6,933 bases of DNA, from the NCBI GenBank assembly GCA_947381875.1, contig CANCXY010000180.1:1-6933 (forward strand), in the 5' to 3' direction. The translations under genes and the position numbers were made by a program. The stretch is from an uncultured Clostridia bacterium (lineage in GTDB: Bacteria > Bacillota > Clostridia > Oscillospirales > Ruminococcaceae). This document shows, piece after piece, positions 1 through 5,579 of this stretch. How positions within the stretch are numbered: the stretch's first letter is position 1; each line of letters opens with the position of its first letter. Under the pieces are notes generated by a model. It made no database searches. It saw only the letters and a list, made by a program, of their open reading frames with translations, and was not told where the DNA came from.

Positions 1-86
1 CCCCCCCACCCCCCCCCCCCCCCCCCCCCCCCCCCCCACCCCCCCCCCCCCCCCGGGGTGCCCTCCACCCGGGGGGGGGGGGGGGG
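1..86. other. Poly-C/poly-G low-complexity contig end, probable artefact
   Basis: Positions 1-54 are C except for an A at 8 and at 38. A CCCCGGGG junction and a run of 16 G (71-86) follow. On the minus strand, the direction of the surface gene, this reads as a C run, a short G-rich bridge and then an almost pure G run to the end. Poly-G at the end of reads is typical of two-colour Illumina chemistry when signal is lost. It translates without stops (Pro5, then Gly/Val), so it silently extends the surface-protein frame. A real Pro-rich linker may begin here (NTPPPPP), but the glycine part is doubtful. Confidence 0.75.
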
Positions 87-3000
87 TATTGGTTGTGGGA
101 TTGGACGGCCTCTGCTCCCCCGGAGTGAGGGTGCCCGATGGGGATTCCCTTTTGGGGATGGCCTCGGTGCGGGTATTACCGCAGCGGGTGCAGGTGTAGG
201 TGCGCTCGCCCTCCTGCGTCGTCGTGGGCTGCCGGGTGACAACGCCGCCGTCGTAGCTGTGCCCCAGGGCGGGGATGGTTTGGGTCTGCGTATCGTCGCC
301 CGCCGTGCAAGTGCGCGTCTGTTCGCCCACCTCCGTGCAGGTTGGCTGCTTTGTGACTGTCCATTCGCCGTAGGTGTGCTGGTGTTCCTCCGGCAGTTTG
401 GGAATGGATTCGATGTAGGTGTCGCCGCAGACGGTACAGGTGTAGGTGCGCTCGCCTGCTTCTGTGGTGGTAGGGTCTTTTGTTACAACACCGCCGTCAT
501 AGTTGTGGCCTTTGGCGGGAAGGAGCTTTTTCTGTATATCGCCGCACCTTGCGCAGGTTTGCGTTTCTTCGCCGTCCTCCGTGCAGGTCGCCGCTTTTCT
601 CTCGCTCCATTCCCCATAGCTGTGGTTCAGCGCGGGGATGACCTGTTTCTGTACGTCGCCGCACCTTGCGCAGGTTTGTGTTTTTTCGCCGTCCTCCGTG
701 CAGGTCGCCGCTTTTGTCTCGCTCCATTCTCCGTAGCTGTGATTCAGCGCGGGGATGGTCTTTTTCTGTACATCGCCGCACCCTGCACAGGTTTGCGTTT
801 CCTCACCTGCTTCGGTGCAGGTGGGCGCGTGGGTGACTGTCTGATAATTATGTGCGTGCTTTGTAAATGCTTTACTTGCAACAGTGCTGTTATTCCAGTT
901 TGTTTTGACTGCAATCGCTTTAACCGTCGCGACATCTGTTAATGTAAGGGGCGCTGTATAGCGGGCAGATTGTTCGTTTGGCTCTGTTCCGTCCACCGTA
1001 TAGTAAATGCTTGCGCCCGGTGTCGCGCAGGTGATAGTTACTGTGAGGCTGTCTATAATGTCTTCCCTGTCAGCGGCAATGACAGGCGTCGCAACCGTTT
1101 GCTGATCCTGTACGGTGAAGGTCAAAGAGACTGTTTTATTTATTCTGTGTTCTTCTCCTTCTGAAACTACGTCGGTTACAGTTATAGTGCCTGTATATGT
1201 GCCCGTCCCAATTCCCACGTTCGGTCGGACACTGAAAACGGCTGTGCTTTCCGGCGCAATCGTCGCCTGATTGTCGGAAAAGCCCTGCACTGGCTGAATG
1301 GTATAATTCGCAGGAGCATTTTCCGGGAGCGCAATGGTGATTGTTTGGTTGCCCGTGTTCGTGATTGTTACCTGCTGCGCCTCCGGGGCCTCCGCGTAGG
1401 CATATTCAGCGCTGCCAAAATCGAGACTTTCTGGTGTGAGTGTAATTTCATATGTTTTTTCTGGCCCTTCTGGAATTTCAATCTGCGCGGTTTCACTGGC
1501 AAAGCTGTTGGCCGTGGCCAGGATACGCACGTCATAAGTGCCGGCGGCAAGCTGCGTTGATTCTGTCAGTTCCTGCCATGAGGTATCGGAAGCGCCCTGC
1601 GTGCGGTACTGATATGTTTTCCCGGAAAGGAGTCCCGTTACACCACCGTCTGTTTCGCCCTTAAAGCTCGTGGGGGTTACGGTAAGGCTTTTACTCACAT
1701 CGGGCCGTCCGGGAATGCCTATCGTTGTTTCTTCGCTGTTTGGAATGTCCTTGTCCGTCTTGTTTATCCGCGTGATATTATATACCCTCAGAAATGTGCT
1801 AATGCAATCCCACCCAAGTTTTTCGTTTATCTCCGCGAGCGCAATCTCCCCATTCTCATCGGCTTGTATTTCTATGGGTGAAGCTCCAAACTTTATACTA
1901 TAATATGCGTTCGGATCAGAGTTTGTTATCTTTTCATTTTGACAGTCTATTTTCAGTTGCGTTGGTTTTGCATAGGCAGTATATGCTACCGTCCCTTCCG
2001 ATTCGTTGGATGCCTGATACAGCCATGTCTTTGCGTACTTTGTATAAAAAGTATATTTTGTGCCAGGTTCAAGCCCGTTAAATATCCTCTCATTTTGCCA
2101 GGTGATGTCTGAACTTCCTTCCTTTTGCCAACCATATTGTAATCCCAACGTCCCGTCATTCAAAAGTCTAATGGTGTTCGGCCCCTGCGGATAATCGGGA
2201 TTTATCTGTGGTTTCGGGGGCGTCTGTGTCTGTTTAAGTTTTTGGTCGTCATTCTCAATGTCGCAATTCACACCGTTATGATCTGAAATTTTGCCGTTGC
2301 ATTCCAACTCTCCCGCTGCGGTCACACGGAATGTTCCATAGACATGCAACCATCCGTTCTGTTCAATCGTCAGCTTCCCTTTGCTTTTGACCTCAAGGGT
2401 TTTGCCCGCAGGAATTGTTGCAGACTTGGCAAGGGTAAGGTTGCTTTCACAGATATCACCAACTACCATTTTCTCTGTTGTTGTACCCATGATGTTGTCA
2501 TCCCATTGAACATTGCCCAGCACATAGGCTGTTGCGCCCGGTCTAACGCCATTTATGTTTTCCTGGGTATACCCGGAACCTATATACCAGACGCCACCGT
2601 TTTCACCTGCCTGTATCTTATAATTCCTTACCCCGGCTCCTGATTCATAAACGCGCGCATTGCCGAATACAGTCACAGTACCGGAAGCAGACATTGCCAT
2701 AGATGAAGTAGGATTGGTCATATACAGCTTACCGCCGTTTATATTTACTTTAGTATAGACATTATCTAACGTTTCCTCTCCAGCCGCCCCCGACAGCCAT
2801 ATGTTGCTGTTTTCAAAATTTATTGTGCCGCTTTCAGCACAAATCGCAGATCCATAATCATTCCTCACTATAAGATTACTGTCTCCTTGCACCTGAATTG
2901 TAGTACCCTGCTTCACATTTTGTATTCCATAAACGAATTGGCATGTGGAAGATACGGTTCGGTTTCTGACTTCTACCGTACTGCCACCTGTGATATTGAG

Positions 3001-3588
3001 TGCATATTTTGTCCCCGGCACTCCTCCTGTAACAATACCACATTGCCTCACATTGTTATAGGTGCCGCCGCCAAAGGAAACGCGAATGTGAGCGTTATTT
3101 GTAACAGTGAGCCCCTGCTCAACAGAAATCCCATCCAACTCGCTGTTTATATCCAGCGAACCAGGCCCCCGAATTGTTAAATCTATCGGGCGGGAGTTAG
3201 CACCGCTCAAGCCTCCCAGATTGATACCCATCGCCTTGGTCGTGATGCTGTTTGTACCATTCAACGTAATCGTCAGCGGAACGCATACATCTATCCCATT
3301 GGCTCTCTGATTTCCCGGTTCGGTCCGATTATTGATGACAGCGTTTGTAAGCACAATTTCCGCACTGACCACCGCACCATTTTCAACTCTTGGCTTCCAT
3401 ACAATCGTACCAGCCCCAGCCCGATAGTGCTGTTCTGTTTGGGGCTGCATCTCTTGACTATAAAACACCAAACCGCCCGACTTATCCTCCATTTCCTGCG
3501 CATACGCCGTTGGCGGCACCTGCGCCAGCGCCACCCACAATGCCAGAGCCAGCACCCCGGCCATGCGTCTCAACCATTTTTTGCTCAT
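1..3588 (-). CDS. Large secreted multi-domain surface protein with CxxC repeats (C-terminus missing)
   Basis: I translated this frame codon by codon: no stop occurs over 1196 codons and it leaves the window at the left edge. The ATG at 3588 follows AGGAGG with a 9-base spacer. Residues 1-30 are a classical signal peptide: KK/RR, a hydrophobic core (VLALALWVALA), then AYA before QE. Residues ~75-430 are short N/G/T-rich strands ending in a TIPAGKTLEV ladder, typical of a right-handed beta-solenoid. A fibronectin-III-like module (~466-541, LEPGTKYTFY), a related beta module (~635-705), an ASPM/Hydin-like Ig domain (~713-831, LDFGSAEY, VTITNTGNQT) and a chitobiase-C-terminal/Fn3-associated module (~833-908, IYYTVDGTEP) follow. 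Six CxxC repeats (~911-1146) and a Pro-rich linker end the readable part. Residues after ~1169 come from C/G runs and should not be trusted. It probably acts outside the cell; no catalytic motif is visible and the ligand is unknown. An LPxTG or membrane anchor may lie beyond the edge. Confidence 0.85.
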   Translation of the reverse strand, partial: MSKKWLRRMAGVLALALWVALAQVPPTAYAQEMEDKSGGLVFYSQEMQPQTEQHYRAGAGTIVWKPRVENGAVVSAEIVLTNAVINNRTEPGNQRANGIDVCVPLTITLNGTNSITTKAMGINLGGLSGANSRPIDLTIRGPGSLDINSELDGISVEQGLTVTNNAHIRVSFGGGTYNNVRQCGIVTGGVPGTKYALNITGGSTVEVRNRTVSSTCQFVYGIQNVKQGTTIQVQGDSNLIVRNDYGSAICAESGTINFENSNIWLSGAAGEETLDNVYTKVNINGGKLYMTNPTSSMAMSASGTVTVFGNARVYESGAGVRNYKIQAGENGGVWYIGSGYTQENINGVRPGATAYVLGNVQWDDNIMGTTTEKMVVGDICESNLTLAKSATIPAGKTLEVKSKGKLTIEQNGWLHVYGTFRVTAAGELECNGKISDHNGVNCDIENDDQKLKQTQTPPKPQINPDYPQGPNTIRLLNDGTLGLQYGWQKEGSSDITWQNERIFNGLEPGTKYTFYTKYAKTWLYQASNESEGTVAYTAYAKPTQLKIDCQNEKITNSDPNAYYSIKFGASPIEIQADENGEIALAEINEKLGWDCISTFLRVYNITRINKTDKDIPNSEETTIGIPGRPDVSKSLTVTPTSFKGETDGGVTGLLSGKTYQYRTQGASDTSWQELTESTQLAAGTYDVRILATANSFASETAQIEIPEGPEKTYEITLTPESLDFGSAEYAYAEAPEAQQVTITNTGNQTITIALPENAPANYTIQPVQGFSDNQATIAPESTAVFSVRPNVGIGTGTYTGTITVTDVVSEGEEHRINKTVSLTFTVQDQQTVATPVIAADREDIIDSLTVTITCATPGASIYYTVDGTEPNEQSARYTAPLTLTDVATVKAIAVKTNWNNSTVASKAFTKHAHNYQTVTHAPTCTEAGEETQTCAGCGDVQKKTIPALNHSYGEWSETKAATCTEDGEKTQTCARCGDVQKQVIPALNHSYGEWSERKAATCTEDGEETQTCARCGDIQKKLLPAKGHNYDGGVVTKDPTTTEAGERTYTCTVCGDTYIESIPKLPEEHQHTYGEWTVTKQPTCTEVGEQTRTCTAGDDTQTQTIPALGHSYDGGVVTRQPTTTQEGERTYTCTRCGNTRTEAIPKRESPSGTLTPGEQRPSNPTTNTPPPPPGGGHPGGGGGVGGGGGGGGGVGG
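151..858 (-). repeat. Six tandem ~39-residue CxxC repeats inside the surface protein
   Basis: The repeats cover residues ~911-1146. The pattern is TCTExGExTxTCxxCGDxxxxxIPAxxHxYGEW. Units 1-3 have the full cysteine set C-x9-C-x2-C (924/934/937, 963/973/976, 1002/1012/1015). Unit 4 (CxxC at 1051/1054) and unit 6 (1133/1136) have Thr in place of the first Cys. Unit 5 keeps Cys 1084 and 1094, but its second CxxC cysteine is replaced (CTAGDD). Unit 4 also has a 4-residue insertion, PEEH. At the DNA level units 2 and 3 lie 117 bp apart and are nearly identical: 57 of 60 bases match between 541-600 and 658-717, by direct count. The spacing resembles a small zinc-ribbon or disulfide module. Such repeats are familiar from surface proteins of gut Clostridia, but I know of no established function. 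Confidence 0.85.
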
Positions 3589-3597
3589 GTCTGATAA

Positions 3598-3603
3598 CCT
3601 CCT
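3598..3603 (-). promoter_or_regulatory. Shine-Dalgarno site AGGAGG of the surface-protein gene
   Basis: A perfect AGGAGG on the minus strand, 9 bases before the ATG at 3588, fixes the start. The upstream ATG at 3610 is in another frame and has no such site. Confidence 0.9.
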
Positions 3604-3639
3604 GTGTCATGAAGAAAAACAGGTCTTTCCTGTGCCCTT

Positions 3640-3667
3640 ATTTTACGTCCAAATGGGAAAAAATCAA
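3640..3667 (-). promoter_or_regulatory. Probable promoter of the surface-protein gene
   Basis: On the minus strand, TTGATT (3662-3667) and TAAAAT (3640-3645) are separated by 16 bases. This would start transcription near 3633 and give a leader of about 45 bases before the ATG. Both boxes are near-consensus rather than perfect. A pair of direct repeats (3670-3705) abuts the -35 box with only two bases between them, the usual position for an activator that contacts RNA polymerase. Confidence 0.6.
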
Positions 3668-3669
3668 CC

Positions 3670-3705
3670 TTTCTGGCAAGAACGGCGAGTTTCTGGCAAG
3701 AACGG
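3670..3705 (-). promoter_or_regulatory. Tandem 16-bp direct repeat, candidate LytTR regulator site
   Basis: TTTCTGGCAAGAACGG occurs at 3670-3685 and again, identically, at 3690-3705, an exact 20-bp period (two helical turns). On the minus strand the cores read GCCGTTCTT and TCCGTTCTT. As I recall it, the LytTR direct-repeat consensus is [TA][AC][CA]GTTN[AG][TG]; the cores match at 7 and 8 of 9 positions. The known spacing is usually about one base longer (12-13 bases between 9-bp repeats; 11 here). The site abuts the surface-gene -35 box and recurs at 4727-4766 upstream of the regulator gene. That the LytTR protein encoded at 4833 binds here is inference. Confidence 0.6.
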
Positions 3706-3783
3706 AGCTTGCACGGGGCAAAATTGGAAGAAAAAGGGAGCGACAGTGGGGAAACATTTTCTGAATTTTCCGTCGAAGGGGCA

Positions 3784-3812
3784 TTGACTTATACACATTT
3801 TTTGTGTATAAC
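3784..3812 (+). promoter_or_regulatory. hicB promoter with overlapping operator palindrome
   Basis: TTGACT (3784-3789) and TATAAC (3807-3812) are separated by exactly 17 bases, a strong sigma-A-type promoter. Between and over the boxes lies a perfect inverted repeat: TTATACACA (3789-3797), five T, then TGTGTATAA (3803-3811). It covers the spacer and most of the -10 box, so a bound dimer would block polymerase. HicB antitoxins are known to repress their own promoters through a C-terminal DNA-binding domain, so HicB is the natural candidate. Transcription would start near 3819, leaving a leader of about 70 bases. Confidence 0.7.
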
Positions 3813-3875
3813 AGGGATGCGGGAGGATGAAATACGGAAACAAAGGACCTCATCACACAATGTTTTATCTATTTC

Positions 3876-3882
3876 GGGAGGT
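3876..3882 (+). promoter_or_regulatory. Ribosome binding site that sets the hicB start
   Basis: GGGAGGT lies 7 bases before the ATG at 3890. The in-frame upstream ATG at 3827 has its GGGAGG directly adjacent, with no spacer, and lies within about 10 bases of the predicted transcription start. The start at 3890 is therefore preferred. Confidence 0.8.
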
Positions 3883-3889
3883 GTTTTCC

Positions 3890-4303
3890 ATGAAAGCAGC
3901 ATATCCTATTGTTATGAGCAGGGACGCAGACCACATTCTTGTTTTTGTGCCTGATTTCAACATCCATACGCAGGGGACCGACCATGCGGACGCCATGGAA
4001 ATGGCACGCGACGCGATCGGCGTTATGGGAATTGGCATGGAGGATAAAGAAGAAGAACTCCCGCGCCCCTCCGCCATTTCTAAAATTGCCAGGGAACACG
4101 AGGAGGATATTGTAACGCTGGTAGATGTGGATTTTACAGAGTACCGGCGCAAAAAGCGCAAATATGACATGCGGACGGTACGCCGCAATGTTTCCCTTCC
4201 CTACTGGCTGAATACGGAGGCGGAGAAAGCGGGCATCAATGTGTCGGCGCTCCTTCAGGCGGCATTGAAACAGGCATTGCAAAGCACTGTTTTCCGTCAA
4301 TAA
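3890..4303 (+). CDS. hicB: HicB-family type II antitoxin (orphan, no HicA in window)
   Basis: The protein has 137 residues. Residues ~1-55 form the HicB partial RNase-H-like fold: MKAAYPIVMS, then the characteristic FVPDFNIHTQG (19-29) and DAMEMARDAIGVMGI (34-48). A linker with LPRPSAISKI (57-66) and DIVTLVDVDFTEYRRK (73-88) leads to a ribbon-helix-helix-like C-terminus (~94-130, RTVRRNVSLPYWLNTEAEKAGINVSALLQAAL region). This is the longer HicB type common in Firmicutes. HicB proteins normally neutralise the small mRNA-cleaving toxin HicA, whose gene is usually adjacent. Nothing resembling HicA is found upstream or downstream here, so this copy is orphan or acts with a distant partner. Its own promoter carries a palindrome, which suggests autorepression. 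It is convergent with the RelB gene and ends at a strong terminator. Confidence 0.88.
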   Translation: MKAAYPIVMSRDADHILVFVPDFNIHTQGTDHADAMEMARDAIGVMGIGMEDKEEELPRPSAISKIAREHEEDIVTLVDVDFTEYRRKKRKYDMRTVRRNVSLPYWLNTEAEKAGINVSALLQAALKQALQSTVFRQ

Positions 4304-4322
4304 TACATTTTTCAGATACAAG

Positions 4323-4354
4323 TACAGGGGGCGGTTTTCCGCCCCCTGTATTTT
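4323..4354 (+). terminator. Rho-independent terminator of hicB
   Basis: A perfect 12-bp stem (4323-4334 with 4339-4350, TACAGGGGGCGG and its complement) closes a TTTT loop and is followed by TTTT, 20 bases after the hicB stop. Read on the minus strand the same hairpin follows relB, but its 3' side (CTTGTATCTG) is not U-rich, so it would terminate relB less well. Confidence 0.88.
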
Positions 4355-4363
4355 AATCGTTTT

Positions 4364-4630
4364 TCATTCTTCGTCAACCTCAACAGGTTCGTGTTCTACA
4401 CCCTGGCCAGCATTCAAAGCTGCAACACCCCGGCGCAAATGCGCAAGGTTGCTCTCCGAATAAAAAGGGTCAAGCGAAAAATCAAGAGGAATACGTTTTT
4501 CCCGTGCAATCTGCTTGGCGAATACAGTAAAAGCCGCGCTCATGGAAAGACCGATTTCCGAACACACCCGCTCCATACTCTTTTTCACGTCCGCGTCCAG
4601 CTTGAAATTGACGTTCACCATTTGTGCCAT
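4364..4630 (-). CDS. RelB/DinJ-family antitoxin (orphan, no toxin in window)
   Basis: The protein has 88 residues. The N-terminus MVNVNFKLDADVKKSMERV (4-22) is the ribbon-helix-helix strand and first helix of RelB/DinJ proteins; EIGLSMSAAFTVFAKQIAREKRIPLDF (25-51) is the second helix and the family's IP-L/F signature. The acidic, flexible C-terminus (EHEPVEVDEE) is where such antitoxins wrap their toxin. The start at 4630 is chosen because an AAGGGGGG site precedes it at suitable spacing; the longer start at 4663 would lie upstream of the likely -10 box. In this family the antitoxin is usually followed by a RelE/YafQ-type ribosome-dependent mRNase. Here the next sequence downstream is a terminator and the convergent hicB, so the toxin is absent. 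It may be a remnant, may control a distant toxin, or may act as a DNA-binding regulator. Confidence 0.88.
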   Translation of the reverse strand: MAQMVNVNFKLDADVKKSMERVCSEIGLSMSAAFTVFAKQIAREKRIPLDFSLDPFYSESNLAHLRRGVAALNAGQGVEHEPVEVDEE

Positions 4631-4636
4631 ATACGG

Positions 4637-4646
4637 CCCCCCTTCC
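4637..4646 (-). promoter_or_regulatory. Ribosome binding site that sets the relB start
   Basis: GGAAGGGGGG on the minus strand lies 6 bases before the ATG at 4630. It supports this start over the ATG at 4663, which has no comparable site. Confidence 0.65.
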
Positions 4647-4654
4647 ATACAATC

Positions 4655-4698
4655 ATTATACAAGGCAATAAAGAAAAATACGATATTTTTTCTTTATT
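4655..4698 (-). promoter_or_regulatory. Probable relB promoter with 12-bp inverted repeat
   Basis: On the minus strand a perfect TATAAT lies at 4655-4660. The hexamer 17 bases upstream (TCGTAT) is a poor -35 box. A perfect 12-bp inverted repeat flanks that region: AATAAAGAAAAA at 4667-4678 and its complement at 4687-4698, with 8 bases between. The repeat is centred on the -35 position. RelB/DinJ antitoxins bind operator repeats as ribbon-helix-helix dimers, so autoregulation is plausible. The arms are very A/T-rich, which lowers the significance of the symmetry. Confidence 0.5.
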
Positions 4699-4726
4699 TC
4701 TCTTGCCCCTCCATCCAAAAAATTCC

Positions 4727-4766
4727 ATTTCTGGCACAAACAGCGGATTTCTGGCACGAACGGTGC
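4727..4766. promoter_or_regulatory. Second tandem 20-bp repeat, candidate LytTR regulator site
   Basis: ATTTCTGGCACAAACAGCGG (4727-4746) is followed directly by ATTTCTGGCACGAACGGTGC (4747-4766). Period and sequence match the repeat pair at 3670-3705. On the minus strand the second unit contains ACCGTTCGT, which fits the LytTR consensus [TA][AC][CA]GTTN[AG][TG] at all nine positions; the first unit (GCTGTTTGT) is weaker. The site lies between relB and the response-regulator gene and could serve either side. The regulator's likely -10 element is 34 bases away, placing the repeats just upstream of its -35 position. Confidence 0.6.
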
Positions 4767-4776
4767 CCAAACCGGC

Positions 4777-4805
4777 TGGCGGGGGGCGCGAAATCGTGGT
4801 AAAAT
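4777..4805 (+). promoter_or_regulatory. Probable activator-dependent promoter of the regulator-kinase operon
   Basis: TGGTAAAAT (4797-4805) is an extended -10 element (TG-n-TAAAAT). The -35 position (4777-4782, TGGCGG) has almost no match to TTGACA. A weak -35 with a tandem repeat ending 10 bases upstream is the usual layout of an activated promoter and suggests positive autoregulation. An aaaGGGGG site at 4818-4825 then leads to the ATG at 4833. Confidence 0.5.
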
Positions 4806-4832
4806 AGAAGGGAGACGAAAGGGGGCGGATAC

Positions 4833-5579
4833 ATGAAGATCGCACTGGTGGACGACGACGCGGCGTGCCTTTCCGAAATGGAAAAGCTCTGCCACGCTTT
4901 CGCCGTCCGGGAGCAGCGTGCGGTGGAAACCGTCCGCTTCCTGAGCGCGGAGGCGTTTTTGGCCGCGCCTCCCGAAAGCGGCTTTTCCCTGGTGTTCTTA
5001 GATATCTATATGGACGGCCTCAGCGGCGTCGAGGCCGCGCGGCTGCTGCGGGAAGTGGACAGCCGGTGCCTGATTGTGTTCCTCACCTCCAGCGCTGAAC
5101 ATATGCCTGAGGCGTTCGCCTGCCACGCGTTTGAGTATGTCACCAAACCGTTTACGCCTGAACGCATCGAGGATGTTTTGCGCGACGCGTTCCGCCTGAC
5201 GCCCGACGACGCCTCCTATATCGAGATTGGAACCGGGCGGCGGAGCGTGCGGGTGCTGCTGGAACAGATCGTCAGTGTTTCGACCGACGGGCACTATTTG
5301 GACATCGGCCTGACGGATGGCCGCACGCTGCGCCCACGCATGACGATGGCGGAATTTTTAGACGATACCGGCAGGGACGCGCGTTTTTTGATCGTCAACA
5401 AGGGCGTGGCACTCAACGCCGAATATATCTCCGATTTTGAAAATAACTGCTGTATCTTGGAAAACGGCGCGCGCTTCCCCATCCGCCTGCGCGACAAGCT
5501 GCAAATAGAACAGGCGGTGCTGGATTACCACTTTGACAGCCTCCGCCGCCAATATCATCAAAAGGGGGATCCGTCATGA
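4833..5579 (+). CDS. LytTR-family response regulator
   Basis: The protein has 248 residues. The receiver domain (1-~120) has the acidic pocket D7-D9, the phosphoacceptor D57 in LVFLDIYM, T85 in FLTSS and K105 in VTKPF; all the key residues are present. The LytTR DNA-binding domain (~127-232) shows IEIGTGRRSVRVLLEQIVSV, then STDGHYLDI, FLIVNKGVALNAEYI and FPIRLRDKL. The two-domain layout and length are those of the AgrA/LytR class, which binds pairs of ~9-bp direct repeats upstream of target promoters. The gene is the first of a two-gene operon and overlaps the kinase start by ATGA. The tandem repeats at 4727-4766 and 3670-3705 are its likely sites, giving autoregulation and control of the surface protein. 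A short acidic-to-basic tail after ~232 is unremarkable. Confidence 0.95.
   Translation: MKIALVDDDAACLSEMEKLCHAFAVREQRAVETVRFLSAEAFLAAPPESGFSLVFLDIYMDGLSGVEAARLLREVDSRCLIVFLTSSAEHMPEAFACHAFEYVTKPFTPERIEDVLRDAFRLTPDDASYIEIGTGRRSVRVLLEQIVSVSTDGHYLDIGLTDGRTLRPRMTMAEFLDDTGRDARFLIVNKGVALNAEYISDFENNCCILENGARFPIRLRDKLQIEQAVLDYHFDSLRRQYHQKGDPS

Larger units (their letters stand above)
3604..3889. other. Divergent intergenic control region between surface-protein gene and hicB
   Basis: There is no credible gene here. In order it holds the surface-gene leader (to ~3633), its promoter (3640-3667), the exact tandem repeat (3670-3705), a plain stretch of about 75 bases with no structure I can identify, the hicB promoter and operator (3784-3812), and the hicB leader. 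The small open frames crossing it lack ribosome binding sites and family resemblance. Confidence 0.75.

Noticed and set aside
151..858. Regular direct repeats suggestive of a CRISPR array
   Set aside because: The 117-bp period is a coding repeat of 39 residues in frame; there are no short identical repeats separated by unique spacers.
58..942. Long plus-strand open frame with Cys/Phe-rich repeats opposite the surface gene
   Set aside because: It is the complement of the CxxC repeat array and begins inside the artefactual G-run; no ribosome binding site or family match. The minus frame has a signal peptide and recognisable domains.
3827..3889. Longer N-terminus for HicB beginning at 3827
   Set aside because: The ATG has no spacer after GGGAGG and lies about 10 bases from the predicted transcription start; family similarity begins at MKAAYP (3890).
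3709..3954. Possible HicA toxin gene upstream of hicB
   Set aside because: The open frame here crosses the hicB promoter, has no HicA-like sequence (no GSHH/K core) and no ribosome binding site.
4631..4663. Longer N-terminus for RelB beginning at 4663
   Set aside because: It would start upstream of the TATAAT box and lacks a ribosome binding site; the RelB family pattern starts just after the ATG at 4630.
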